Below, one piece after another: positions 1-11,538 of a stretch of DNA of 64,000 nt. Source of the stretch: Mesaphorura yosii (Eukaryota > Arthropoda > Collembola > Poduromorpha > Tullbergiidae); NCBI GenBank assembly GCA_009869945.1, contig WIXG01000007.1, positions 551,330 to 615,329 on the forward strand, read 5' to 3'. The notes beneath the pieces were generated by a model that saw only the letters and a program-made list of their open reading frames with translations, was not told the DNA's origin and did no database searches. The translations under genes and the position numbers were made by a program. Within the stretch, counting starts at the first letter, position 1; each line of letters opens with the position of its first letter.

Positions 1-836
1 CAGGCCTTCCCGGTACATGTAGATGGTGAGTGGGCTGACCGATGTCACACAAAGGTCGAACTTAAAATCGTGAATCAGAAGCGGTCGACTGATGTTACTC
101 TTGAGCAATCCAATTCTACAGCTCCTCGTTCTTGAAGTCCATTTTTCCAGGATCGTCGTGCAGGCTGATGCCTTTGCCTTGACAGCCCAACAGGCTTAAG
201 GATCCAAATCGGTGTGAAGTTATAACCAGACTTGCCAGACTGGTTTCGGCTCCTCGACTTTACTTTTCCTTTGTCGTTTCTTGTTGGTACCAGATTTTGT
301 GCACGTTCCGCCGGATTCTCATGGCTGGAAAATTCCCATTTCTTTCTCGCCTCGTGCTGACCAACCAGAGCAGCGAAATCTTGAGGTAAAATGTACGTCT
401 GGGGCACAAAGTCATAAATTTGTCCGTGCTGAAGCACCATGTATCTGATATAACGAGCCAAGTACTCTTTGTTGCAGAAACTGATTGCTCTTGGTATGTG
501 ATTCGTAAATTGCCACGGATGGAGAGACCTCCCATTCTTAATGGGGTTTGGAGTGAACCGCCACCATAAATTCCAGTTCAGTCTTTGGACACAGACAGCC
601 TTTTCTTCTTGAGGGCCAAACCGTTTCCAGTTCCGTTCTTGGCAGACATCTTGGAGGAGCTTGCCCAAATTCTCATTCGCTTCACTCATACGATACACGA
701 GGGGATTGAACAGCCATATCGGACTCGGGCTCGGGTACGTGTTGGTTGCCGCCATTGCAGGTATTGTCTGTAGCCGGGTAGCGAACGAAGTTGACGTGGG
801 ACGGAAGAGCGGAATGGAGGTTCCGACCTGATGCAT
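1..836 (-). pseudogene. TTLL2-like tubulin polyglutamylase, partial, frame-disrupted
   Basis: Tubulin-tyrosine-ligase-like enzymes add glutamate to tubulin tails using an ATP-grasp fold. The protein reads cleanly from about 836 to 184 and carries family signatures: PLVYR near the N-terminus, WNLWWR, NHIPRA, a YILPQDFAAL stretch and the nucleotide-binding WILKPVGLSR. After that motif the expected GKGISL continues only in another frame (an apparent 2-nt loss near 180-184). That frame then meets a TAG near 118, and RPLLIHDFKFDL and PLTIYMYREGL near the edge lie in a third frame, with a few residues missing between them. The rest of the domain is off the left edge. Either a decayed copy or assembly errors; I favour decay. 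The start is uncertain (in-frame ATGs at about 836, 755 and 689). Subfamily TTLL2 is inferred from resemblance only. Confidence 0.6.
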
Positions 837-1331
837 TGTACTGGTAAATCCGTGAGCAGTTGTCAAATGTTCAGCAAGACTGTGTCATTTCAATTGTGTT
901 TGCTGCGGGGTTTTATCAGATTTCGTTTTATCAGATAACTAGTTGTGTTGCTAGTTGGTTCGAACTTGGAACAAATGAGTCGAATTCCTAGGATTTTCAG
1001 TGAATTGGCCTGTATAATTGGCTTTATCAACTCGCTCTGTGGAAACAGATTTAATGCAGGCCAGGCATCACTCCTCTCCTTGCGTAAATGCCGAATGTAA
1101 GAAATGATGGCTCCGAATTGTCTGTAGTGATTGAGAAAAGGATGACAGACAATTTCTTTCGAAATGAAAAACGATGCAGCAAATGCAGGTGATAATTAAT
1201 TCCTTAATGCGTTTAATTTAATTTCCAAATGAGATCACAATTCAATATAAGTTTACTTGACCGCTGAAGAACACAGGACACTCTCTCTGCGTACCCAAGC
1301 TGAAGCATGCGGCATTTTCAGATTTCATTCT
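837..1331. other. Intergenic, no gene seen
   Basis: AT-rich spacer holding the presumed promoter of the TTLL-like gene and the 3' end region of PPP2R3C. No open frame with a recognisable protein and no RNA gene signature seen. Confidence 0.5.
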
Positions 1332-3532
1332 TCATACATCTGATCCCAGTATCGTGTCGTCGAAATCCTGTCCTCTTAATCTCATGTCGGGAGTCATATT
1401 CTCACGTTGCTCATAAGACCAAAACCCTTGGAAATCTATCAGCATTGATATAACTGTGTCTCCTTTTCCGCTGCAAGTAATAAACAGTGAGTGGTTATCT
1501 ATCACTGAAGTAACATACTAACGATGACAATGTCTAGCGCTGGCGCTAACTAACCATTGTATCAAATCTTGGCAGGTGATTCGGTAGGGATCCTTTGGCT
1601 TTACCATGTCAAAGATTTCGTCCTTCACATCTGCAAATGGAATTTTTTCAGCTCCAGTTTCGGCTGTGTACTTTTGAATATCCTGAAAGTAACAGCGCGA
1701 TGAGTAAAGTATCGGCATTCCGTGAGAACGCATGTAAAGTACATGCGTGTAATAAGCATGTAATAGAGTAAATGAAACTAACCTTATAAAAATAGGACAG
1801 CGTAAAGGAATCCAAGTACCCCTTGTGGTCTATATCAAGGGCGCGGAAAAAATACTGAATCGACTGAGGTTCCTTTGGGTTCTCGACCGCCAACACCAAG
1901 TCCAAGTATGTTCTGTAGTCCATTTCACCCTAAGGACAAAAATATAGAAGGCTAAGAGCAATAGCAGGGGAGTAAATACTCGTGACAGGTATGGTTGTGG
2001 ATCCGTACAGAAAATGTTAAGCATTCCTGGAAAAGGCGATCCATAAATGCAGGAGTGAATGCCATCGATCCTTCAGAATACCTAAGCAAACAGAGAATGA
2101 CCAAATGCAATCTAGTGGTTTTGGTTTTGGTTATACTTGAGTAATTCGGATGAGCTGAGCATTCCGTTATGATCCGTGTCCAAATTGAGATAATGGCCAT
2201 AGGCTTTCATTGTATTTTCAAACGAGAACCAATTCGACGACTTCGGCGGTGTAGATTCTCTCAACTAAGAAAATATAAAAATCAAATAATTCAAATTAAG
2301 TTAATTCATTAATGCTAGGGTGTTTTCATATGTAAATTAAACTAGAACTATAGTTCCTCGAAAACTGCAAGCTATCATTAATGAGTCCAAAAATCTTCAT
2401 ATGTGGAATTGGAACTTGCCGTCTGGGGAATATCTAACATTAGGACAAGGCCAATCTGGGAAAAAGATGTACGAACTTACATCTAGCAAATCGTCGATCA
2501 GGCCACTACAAAGTATATCCAATATTCTTATTTTCCCGGTTTTGTTAGGATCTAGGAAGAAAAAGAATTTTCGCACAGCTGTGCATACATAGAATGTCAC
2601 GAAAGTGTTGTCCATTCCACTCAGCTGAACCAAAGTTGGCCGTAATTCGGTAATATAGCTATCCAAACCCTGAGAAAGAATAAGAATAAGAAAGGTGGCA
2701 GATTTTGACTAACTGCCAGTGGCTATTGCCGAAGGTGGTGTACCTTCTCGTCTAAGAATCCTTGGCCGCTGTCATCATAAATGGAAAGAGCAATTCGTGT
2801 TTGTATCATCCAAATTTTTCGCATTAAGTAACTGAAGAGAAGGGAAATTGACACACGTCCTGCCGGATCATCAGTTAGCAGCTTCATAAAAATTCTGGCC
2901 GTTAACAGCTTCCTGTTCAGTAAGAAAACAGGCATCAAGGCTCAAGACGCATTGCATTTCAACACTGTATTGTATTAGGATCAAGGACTTTATCATTATG
3001 AACTCACTGTGTTTTCTCGCCTTGGGTCGCTACAAGCTTTTTGTAATCTTTATAGCTGATGTACTTGTCCGTAGATTCAGGATCAATGCCCGGTGAAGCG
3101 TATGTTTCCAGTAGCGCATAAAGTTCCTAAAATAACCATAAGTTCACGCTTCTGATAAGGACGGAAGTAGAATTCGGATCAGACTAGTGAGACTTACCAT
3201 GAGTTCTTCATGGTCAAAGAGACTTTGGCTTTTATTTATCAGCAGCATTTCTCTTGCCAATTCAGTAATTTTTTGTTTGAGAACTTCAGTTTTCACAGAA
3301 ACCTAATAAGCAACAAGCAAGCAACTCAAAGTAGTAAATTGAGCATGTTCACATTTGACATTGTTAGATGATTTGTAACATTTGTACTTACTACTCTGTA
3401 GAACTTCGGCAAAGCGAGTACTTCTGTCGTCGCCAAACTCTCAATCGCCTTCATTTCATCTTCTTGGACAGACTGCACAGTTCCACTCTTGGACGACACA
3501 ACTTCCTTCAAACGTTTCTTTAACTCGTCCAT
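1332..3532 (-). CDS. PPP2R3C: PP2A regulatory subunit B'' gamma (PPP2R3C/G5PR)
   Basis: An EF-hand-type regulatory subunit that targets protein phosphatase 2A (and PP5) and in animals also acts at centrosomes. Ten exons fit: 3392-3532, 3198-3302, 3008-3126, 2744-2912, 2481-2669, 2137-2264, 2009-2081, 1783-1929, 1555-1682 and 1332-1470, giving 445 residues against about 453 in human. Near-identical family stretches include RKFFFFLDPNKTGKI, DRLFQECLTF, MDYRTYLDLVLAVENPKEP and DVKDEIFDMVKPKDP, ending with the GDTV...LIDFQGFWSYE tail. The DTDHNGMLSSSE segment is an EF-hand-like loop. ATG at 3532 is the first Met and gives the family's start region. It is divergent from ALKBH1 with 483 bp between the start codons, suggesting a shared promoter. 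Ortholog call is strong. Confidence 0.95.
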
Positions 3533-4015
3533 GCTGAGTTCCGACAGTTATGCAAGATTCTTTGATTTTCACAAAACAAAAGTATACCGATTTTTATAGA
3601 AATATTTTCGTGAATTTCAAACCTCTTTTTCGCCGCTGCCGAAGGTTTGATCGATTACTCGAAGAACGTTATTTGGAATTGTCCAGGTCCAATCATATAA
3701 TTTATTTGTCATGACTTCTTTGACTTAGCTAGTACAGATCACAAAATTGCAGTTCAAGGTTGAAGAACTAAACCTAAGGAGTGTAACTACTAGCTAGATT
3801 GATTGATAGATTGCTAACCCTCTTTTAGATTTCTAAGCTGACCAACTTCGAGTGTCAACATCCGGCAACAAAGAGGCGGTTTTCAACGATTCAAATGTTT
3901 CAAGTCGAAGTATTTCCAGCCTTGTAGTATAGGTATAATCTGATAAAAAAAACATTTAATCATAGTTCTCGGGTCAGCTGTTGACAGTCCCATTAAGGGA
4001 CTTCAGCTTAACAAC
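3533..4015. promoter_or_regulatory. Shared divergent promoter region, PPP2R3C / ALKBH1
   Basis: A 483-bp gap separates the two outward-facing start codons. No obvious TATA box close to either start. Both neighbours are housekeeping-type genes, so a bidirectional promoter is a reasonable inference from the geometry alone. Confidence 0.4.
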
Positions 4016-5536
4016 ATGGAAGCTCTTGTAGATTCAGTCAATCGAAGTAATTCTTTCAATGGCCACCATGTAACAAAACATAAAGCGCAGCGAGTTCACC
4101 CCGAAGATACGTTTAAAGCAAGTTTTAAAAAATTCAAACAGACCCCTGTATCTAACGTCGAAGCTTTCCAAGATGTGGTCTTTGATGGGAATTCTTTGCC
4201 TGAACCATCCGAAAGGTTCAAGTACGAAGTCATATCCCCCCTAAGGTTGCAAACATGTGATTCGCACAGTGATCGAGAACAAGAGCACGGAAGTGTCTAT
4301 AATTCTAGATGCTCCGGGACTTCCTGTCAAGATCCGTTTCCAGGACTCCGACCTTTTCTTGAATGGGAGATTGTAAAATTCAAGTTTCCTGAAGGTATGT
4401 CACTTAGCTTAAAGTCCGTGTATCGATTTGTGCTAACCTCTGTTTGGTGTCGCAGGTCTCATATTCATTAAGAATCCATTCACAAGTTGTGGACAGCGAT
4501 ATTGGATTTCTAAATGCGTCACTCACTACTCGTTTACAGAAGGTCATATCACGAATGTTGCTAATTTGACAATGAAGCAAGGAGAGAGTGCGGAGAAAAA
4601 CCACACCAAAATTGTCGAAGCGGATTTGTACAAGAAACTGCGATGGGTCACATTTGGGTACCACCACAATTGGGACACCAAAGTAGGAATACACCATGCT
4701 CAGCCCTCCGGTATTCCGTATACATTACTTCAACAAATGTTTCCTTTAATTGTAGATTTACAGCGAAGAAGCGAAGTGCGAATTTCCAGCTGATCTGGCA
4801 GAACTGACAAAGTATTTATCAGTAGTATTGGGATTTAAAGATTTCATTGCGGAAGCTGCAATAGTCAACTATTATAATATGGACTCAACGCTGTCGGGTC
4901 ACCAAGACCGATCAGAAGATTTCCAGGAAGCGCCGTTATTTTCTATCAGGTATCATTTCATTGTGATATTGATTCTATTAACAAAGGAAAGTCAGACCCA
5001 GAAAGACTAATTTTTTATATTATGCTTTCTTCAGCTTTGGGCAAGGTGCCATATTCTTAATCGGCGGAGAGTCAAAAGAAGTTGCCCCATTGCCAATTTA
5101 CCTTCGAAGTGGAGATATTGTTGTAATGTCCGGACGAAGTAGAAAGTCGTACCACGCAGTTCCAAAAATATTGCCAACTTTTGAGTTATCACCGTGGTCT
5201 GATGCCTCTGAGGACGAGACTTCAGATTCAAGCCATACCACAGCTAGTCATCGTGATGTAACATTAATTCAAGATTGCGACGAACCATGTGCGAAAAGAA
5301 TGAAAGAAACGTCAAAGTCAAATGTGACGAATTGTGATTGCGTCATTTGCTCCTTCGGTAGAGACAGAAGTTTAACTTGCAGTAATAAAGCACAATTTTC
5401 TGCAGTGATAGAAAAATGGAATGTTGACAATTTCTTAAGTACATATATTTCCCAGCATCGAATTAATCTTAATGTTAGACAAGTGCTTTTTCCTGGTCAA
5501 TCGAGCCTGAGAAATAAAGTTGAAGAAAAATCTTAA
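4016..5536 (+). CDS. ALKBH1: ALKBH1-like Fe(II)/2-oxoglutarate dioxygenase
   Basis: AlkB-family dioxygenase that in animals demethylates tRNA m1A and related nucleic-acid marks in cytoplasm and mitochondria. Four exons (4016-4394, 4456-4682, 4756-4949, 5035-5536) give 433 residues. Seen: GLIFIKNPF, LRWVTFGYHHNWDTK, GFKDFIAEAAIVNYY, the iron site in STLSGHQDRSE (HxD) with the distal His in YHAVPKILP, FGQGAIFLIGG, the SGDIVVMSG strand, and the 2OG-binding arginine in INLNVRQVLFPG. Between the distal His and that arginine there is a roughly 95-residue acidic, Ser-rich and Cys-containing insert (about 5170-5440) that is longer than I expect for human ALKBH1. The N-terminal 125 residues are poorly conserved, as usual. 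Divergent partner of PPP2R3C. Confidence 0.93.
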
Positions 5537-5769
5537 TATTACAAAAGAACCTTAGCCCTCAGTTAATGAAACATGTTTTACAAATCAGATGGATACAGAA
5601 GTTACGGAAAATAAAGAAATGCTTACACAAAAAAAGGCAAACGCCAAGTATCAATCTGCAATGTCCAATAAGTTGAGGTAAGTGGAAATGGTATTAGGTG
5701 CTTGGTACTTGCCTTGTCTTCAAAGGTATGCGTCAGAAATACACGGAAGGAGCAGAACGAGTCAGTATT

Positions 5770-7084
5770 TCAAATGCTGCCATATCGGCCATGTCGTGCA
5801 CCAAACGACTGCATTCGAGCAAAGGGATTTCCGCGTGAGACATTTCCAATGCGAGAGTGGGCCCCAGACGCACAACTCCCAGCAGCAACCCCCAAGGCGG
5901 TGAATCCCAGCGATCCAGCAATAAATGCTGCAATCGGAGCTGCGATGAACGAAAGTCCAAGAGCAATGGTGCCTCCAACAATCACGAAACACCACTGGCA
6001 TAAGCTGGCTGAAACAATGCAAAACGGCTGAGCTATTTTAGCAGTCGTATTCAAGTGCGTCAAGTGACACATAAATTATTTGTCTTACGGCAGCACATAT
6101 AACAGCAGCAGCAGGACATGATAAATGCGACCAGAAACACGCCAATGTAAATCCCAATTCTCTGGCCCGTTGTTAACTTCGCCAAGCTGTCATTCGTGTC
6201 CTTCCATAGTTGACTGAAGAATTCGCTAATTCCGTGAACCTCTCTAAAATAAGAATGCGCATGAAACAGCGGCAGATGTAGGAAAGGGCGTGGGCATTAT
6301 GCTCACCGTTAGAATGCATTTCAAGCTTGCGGAACTTACTTTTCCCCAAAACTCGGGTCAGAATCTGTTGGAGTGTTGTTTTCATCAATGCCTGCGGTGG
6401 TGGGCTCGAGGAATTCAACCTGATTCTCTATACAGGGAATCTTATATGCCTACATGCTATTATGAAGATTGAACACACAAAAAGAAGAAAGGCCAGTCAC
6501 CGCCGTCGAATCACTCAATCACTTACCTTTTGCTTGTCCTGGTTTATGTCGGTCAATTGTGATAGTAGGTTCGACCGCTTGTTCGCCCAAAGGAATTGTT
6601 GCAATTGCCAGCGATCTGGCTTGAGCTGGGAATGACTCAGTCAGGGTTGGCACCTGATATAAATCCGATTTATATCAACGATCTTTTTGATTTTTTTGAC
6701 CTCTTCTTGAGACGACCTCAAGTGTTTTACAAAGTTTTTGGACTCAATTTTTAAAAAAATCCTATGATCAAAATCAAAAAATTTACGTAGTTTAGGTTAA
6801 ACGGCCGAGGAAAGTTGGTATTTGATGGTCAAAAAACTTCTAAAATTACATTTTTGATCCATATTTCACAACTTTGCTCTTGAATTATGCCAATTTTTTG
6901 TTCAGCATTAAATTATATTAATCTAATCGTAATCTTAATTTGAACCTCATTTGCGCGAATTGAATCGTTACTTGAAAAGATCAAGAAAATCGCGATTTTT
7001 TCCAACCCTGGCCTCAGTGATTGCAAGGTGCTGACAGCAAACTAACACCGCAATAGCCACCATTAAAACTTGATGGTTAGACAT
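5770..7084 (-). CDS. Secretory-pathway ISG12/IFI27-like membrane protein
   Basis: Five exons (7007-7084, 6527-6653, 6340-6427, 6089-6243, 5770-6008) join in frame to 228 residues. Residues 1-26 look like a signal peptide (MSNHQVLMVAIAVLVCC, then a small-residue cleavage zone). An unstructured Thr/Pro/acidic segment follows, then a membrane helix (IGIYIGVFLVAFIM) running into a Cys cluster (CCCCYMCC). The C-terminal exon holds Gly/Ala-rich hydrophobic helices with LGFTALGVAAGS, IGNVSRGNPFARMQSFGA, closely resembling the ISG12 (IFI6/IFI27) signature of GFTaaGIaaGS...lATLQSxGA. Canonical ISG12 proteins are small (about 80-130 residues) and lack this extracellular-plus-TM front part. In vertebrates they act at mitochondria or ER in interferon responses; the function here is unknown. 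Splice joins are my inference; the domain match is good. Confidence 0.7.
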
Positions 7085-7518
7085 TATTACAGTAAGGAGA
7101 AGAGGTAAAAGTCTAAAATGTTGTCTAAAATTGCCGACTTCTAATTATTGATGCCCGGGTGCTTTCGAGTCACCAATTACAATGCACCAAGTAAAATGGC
7201 AGTTGTCTTGCATGCGTGAGCACTCTGCGCTCTTAAGAGCGCCAAAGTTCTGCACACGGCGCGCTGCGTCGTCGGTGATCTGATCTGTAGCTAATCTCAG
7301 GAAAGATAATTTATTCATAAAACTTATCTCGTCTCTACAGTCTCTAACTCATGGTTTCCCACGGTTCAAGTGATATGGACTCCCGGAATTTACATTAAGT
7401 TGCAGATGTGAGTAGGTAGGAAAATAATACATTGTGTAAAATTAATAAAGAATAAAATTCAAATTGAGTTGCAAATGAATTGTGTGTTAACTAGGTCGTC
7501 GATGTGGAATGGAGATTC

Positions 7519-8779
7519 TTAAAAGGGAAGTCTTTCATGGAGTTTGACCATTTTTGCACTTTCGATCCACAGCTTGAGCCCCAGTTCCTTGTTGCTTCGT
7601 ATTTTCTTGTTTATTGCTCCAAAGGGTTTGCTAAAATGGTAGACTTGGCCTGTCTCACTTGTGCACAGTTTGGACAAAGCGCAGTACAAAATGGATTCGA
7701 TGCCCTGCAGGTTTATAGAATATTGTGTGACCTTCAGTCCTTAAAGAAATATTGTTTAAGAGTGAGACTACGAGACCAACCTGCTCTGCAGAAAATCCAA
7801 GGAGAAAAATCATGATTCTCTGGTAGAGTTGTTTGTACCATGGCATATATCGGAATAAGTTAGTTGCGCAAAGTCCAGGGCATAATGAGTAAGTGGTCAC
7901 GCCGCATACTTCATCCAATTTGTTTGACAGTTCGTACATGAACAAACTATTGGCAAACTTGGAATTGTTGTATGGCTTGCAGGCCCATGACCCGTATTTT
8001 GATTGGTAGCCACTCTTTTTCAGGTTCAGATCATTGATGTCGAGTTCCTCGAGCATTTGAAGTTCCGATGAAACAGTAACAACTCTAAATGAGCCAAAGA
8101 AAGAGCATTACACTGATAGAATGAATGATTCATGAACTCGGATAGAGTAATTATATCACTGATTAAAAGATTGAATACCTGCTGGGGCTTCCACGTTTCA
8201 GTGCACTGAGCAATAGGTTCGTCAGGAGAAAATGGCCCAAATGATTTATTTGTAGGTGAGCTTCGTACCCATCTTTTGTGTAGGTTAATTTGTCTTTGTA
8301 CGAAAATACGCCAGCATTGTTGATGAGAATATTAACGTGCGGAAATCTCTTCTGGAAGTCTGCTGCAAATTTCTCGACTGATAGGAAGTCTGCCAGGTCC
8401 AATTTCATCAAAAACTGGAAGAACCATCATGAACACAATTCACAGTCCGAGTTAGCACTTCAATTTGATAGTTTCTTCAATGAAAGGACTTTACACTTAC
8501 CAACTTCGAAGGTCCAATATCCAATTCAATCTCATTCAATACTCTCTTGCCTTCCACCATATCTCGGCAGGCCATTACCACCGTCGCCCCACGTTTCGCT
8601 AATTCCCTTGTCGTAATCTTGCCAAGCCCCGAATTGGCACCAGTTATGATAATAATCTTCCCGTGGATGTTCTGTTCGTAGATCTCACCAGGACCAAAGA
8701 AGATGCGTATGAACCGATAAAACATGTATTCGATGCCCATGAAGATCATGGTGAAGATCGATGGAAGTTGTCCAGCCAT
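7519..8779 (-). CDS. Retinol-dehydrogenase-like SDR, copy 1
   Basis: NAD(P)-dependent short-chain dehydrogenase of the RDH11-14 type; such enzymes reduce or oxidise retinoids, steroids or lipid carbonyls at the ER membrane. Exons 8501-8779, 8179-8414, 7777-8084 and 7519-7739 give 347 residues. Order: hydrophobic N-terminal anchor, TGANSGLG cofactor loop, ACRD, NNAG, the serine region VVTVSSE and the catalytic YNNSK (YxxxK). The last exon reads GLKVTQYSINLQGIES and ends in RLPF. The third donor is ambiguous; a cut at 7776/7777 keeps the frame. First of three head-to-tail paralogues; TxGxSE-like and YxxSK motifs are retained, so probably active. Substrate cannot be deduced. Confidence 0.88.
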
Positions 8780-9664
8780 TTTCTAACGGAACGTAATAAT
8801 TATATTGCACTGATTTCAACTTCTATTATTATTTCGCAACGAGTACTTTCAAATGAGTTCTTGAAAGCGGTTACGTTACATCTCGTAAACCACTCAAATT
8901 AAAAGATAGACTACTCCAGCTGCAAATCTTTATTTAAAATTATTCAAACCACAAGCCGAAGAATCTCTAGACAGGAAGAGGCCAATTGCCAATGCTCACT
9001 GCTCTGCATGGCGAAGGTTTACAGAAACGAAGATATTTGTTTAGCCGCGACCCGCTCTGCTTTGCAAAGTTACAACATACTTGCGTTAATGCAATTGGAT
9101 TGTGTAGAAATCTTATATAATTACGTTATGAGAAAAGAAAACAGACGCTGAGAGTCTTAGACGGAACAATTACACGCTCGGCTGCTGCAACAAGTATCGG
9201 TTGTCGGTTTACATAATTATCTTAACCATATGCATAATGTAGGCGTGACTTAATCCGGCTTATAAATTATCACTGGTGAACACTCGTACTCAGGATTGGT
9301 GGCTTGTATCTGAAACTGAAAATGTACATGTCGATGTGGCATGAGTTTTGAGTTTCAGTTCAATTTTGCTCTTTTACTTTGTTGCGTACTTGAACTTGAA
9401 ACTATGGATTCTGATTGATACATACAGAACTTGTGAGGAATTAGCAGAAATGATTTATGAGAACTGACAGCTGTCAGTTAGATGCGAGTCGCGAATGTGA
9501 CATACTGCCAAACGGTCGCGAACATTTGTGCTTGGTCGTGCCGTACTGAAGCCAAGTTAGTCATTCAGCGAGCAGTTAGATCAAAGATCATTAGATCATA
9601 TCCTATATCCAGTTTGATTATGCGGTTCATCTTGATTGAAGATTTTCGGAATTTATTGAACGTT
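8780..9664. other. Intergenic between SDR copies 1 and 2
   Basis: AT-rich spacer containing the promoter of SDR copy 1. Apart from an 18-bp perfect palindrome (listed separately) nothing recognisable was found. Confidence 0.5.
9462..9479. repeat. 18-bp perfect palindrome with CAGCTG core
   Basis: AACTGACAGCTGTCAGTT reads identically on both strands. The centre is an E-box (CAGCTG). It lies about 185 bp downstream of the stop of SDR copy 2 and about 700 bp upstream of the start of copy 1. A dimeric transcription-factor site is possible; chance occurrence cannot be excluded. Confidence 0.5.
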
Positions 9665-10926
9665 CTAGGATACAACCCTCTCCGAAATGTAACCATTTTG
9701 TCCCCTCCTCAATCTGTGCTGATAAATAATCTCTTCAGTGGCATCGCACAATTCAATGGCCCGTGACATCACCAATTTGGCATTAATTGCGCTGTGTTTT
9801 CTGTAAAATCTGTAGAATTTTCCACCTTCAGCGGCTCCCTCCTCACATGTCGCCAAGAATAGGGTAGTGTGGCATCCCTGAAGGAGATAATCATCACCGC
9901 TAGCAATTCGGTCAAGCAATTTTAGTTCAGCGTTGAGTTCCTACCTCTTCGGGAGGGATTCCGAATATTTTCACAGCAAGTTCGGATGCTAGTTTCTCAT
10001 ACCATTCGAAACTTCGAAAGATCTCCGTGTCCACGAATCCTGGGCACGCCGAGTAGGACGTAATTCCGTACTTTTGCACTTTCTGTTGCAATACAGCCGC
10101 GTGCAAGCTGATGTAGTACTTTGAGATTGCGTATCCAAGCGAGTTGAACAAACCCCAAGATTTGTCCTTCTCCAGCATCAAATCATTGACGTCGTAGAAT
10201 GGATATGCAAACCGTTGAAGAGATGATGACACCGAAATAATGCTGAGACAAAAGCACGAGATTCATGAGTAGAATATTTGCTTGACAATTCATAAGTAGT
10301 AAGAAAAATTTACCGGCTATCGTGGCTCATCTTTAGCATATCCAACAGCATATCTGTCATAACATAGTGACTCAGGTAATTGGTCCCGAAATGTAATTCG
10401 AATCCATCCTTTGTCGTTTTCCGCGTCCCGCTTGTGTCATAAACTCCTGCATTGTTGATTAAAATATCCAGTCTTGCATACTTGTTTCGAACATTATGGC
10501 AGAAATTGACTACGGAGGACATGTCGGACAAGTCAACGATCATAAGGTCCTGGAATATCCAATACACCATTAAACTGCAAAGCAAAATTCAACACAGACG
10601 CAAACTCCAGAGAGGAGAGAAAGTGAGTAATCTGATACCATTTTTCCAGCCTGTGTCTTGCTCCTAATCTCCTTCATCGCCACTTCCCCAAGCAGCGGGT
10701 TCCGACATGCTAAAATGACTGTGGCTCCGCGTTTGACTAGCTCCAGCACAGTTGCCTTCCCGATCCCAGTATTTGCGCCAGTCACGATCGCGATTTTGTC
10801 CTCAATATTCCGTGATTTGTACTGCGCATACTCTGCACGCGTGGCCTTCTCGTACGAGTACTTGATAAGCTCGATGAGGAGTGTGATGTAGAAGATGATA
10901 ATGCGTACAACGTCCCGGACGCCCAT
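9665..10926 (-). CDS. Retinol-dehydrogenase-like SDR, copy 2
   Basis: Exons 10639-10926, 10314-10549, 9945-10242 and 9665-9877 give 344 residues. N-terminal hydrophobic anchor (VRIIIFYITLLIELI), TGANTGIG cofactor loop, ACRNP, the VDLSDM acid site, NNAGVY, SVSSS and catalytic YAISK are all present. Intron positions and phases match copy 1 and copy 3 (phase 0, then 2), supporting tandem duplication. The C-terminal exon (GCHTTLFLATCEEG) is the typical RDH C-terminal region, with a longer tail than copy 1. Likely ER-bound oxidoreductase; exact substrate unknown. Confidence 0.9.
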
Positions 10927-11538
10927 GATTCCGTCAAGTTGGCAATTAACACTGGCACGGGGCTATAAATGCTCCATTTTATGAGCTTGTTTTACGACAA
11001 GCGCTAAACAAGGAACTTGTCCAAGTAATTGCTGCGACAAATTGCTAAATGCAGTTATTTTGCAACTTCCAACACAGAAAATGCAATTTGTTTACTTGCG
11101 ATTGGTATTTCAGCAAGTGCAGATTTACGGTTAGAAAATTGTTAACCAATTTCTGTAGTTGGGTTTTGTATTTGGAGGATTGTATAAGGATGCATCGCAT
11201 GCGTGAAATGAGACGACACTAAGAACGGTGGCAATGGCAATTCAACTGTGACCCATAGCCCGAAGGGTTCTTTGCCTTACGAACACACACAAAACTGAAA
11301 GAAAACTTGCATTGCGCAACAATGCTCTCAAGGTGGGACGAGACACTCGCTTGCAATTGCTTGAACTTGTCTTACTAAGTGTTAGCAGTTAGTTAGTATT
11401 AATGAACGGCGATCGCGACCACGAAGAAGCTGACAATGGCCTTTCAAGTGCGTGTGCTTTTCTGGCGAAACCAAATGTTATCGTTGCACAATTTACTGTT
11501 TATTTTCAGACAATGCATAAGGGAACAACGATCACGCA
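10927..11538. other. Intergenic between SDR copies 2 and 3
   Basis: Promoter side of SDR copy 2 and 3' side of copy 3. A 71-codon plus-strand open frame at 11402-11617 runs into the coding exon of copy 3 on the other strand and looks spurious. Confidence 0.5.

Noticed and set aside
955-975. GGTTCGAAC box-B-like string, possible tRNA
   Set aside because: No A box or cloverleaf can be drawn around it; the same was true of similar strings at 13350 and 33417.
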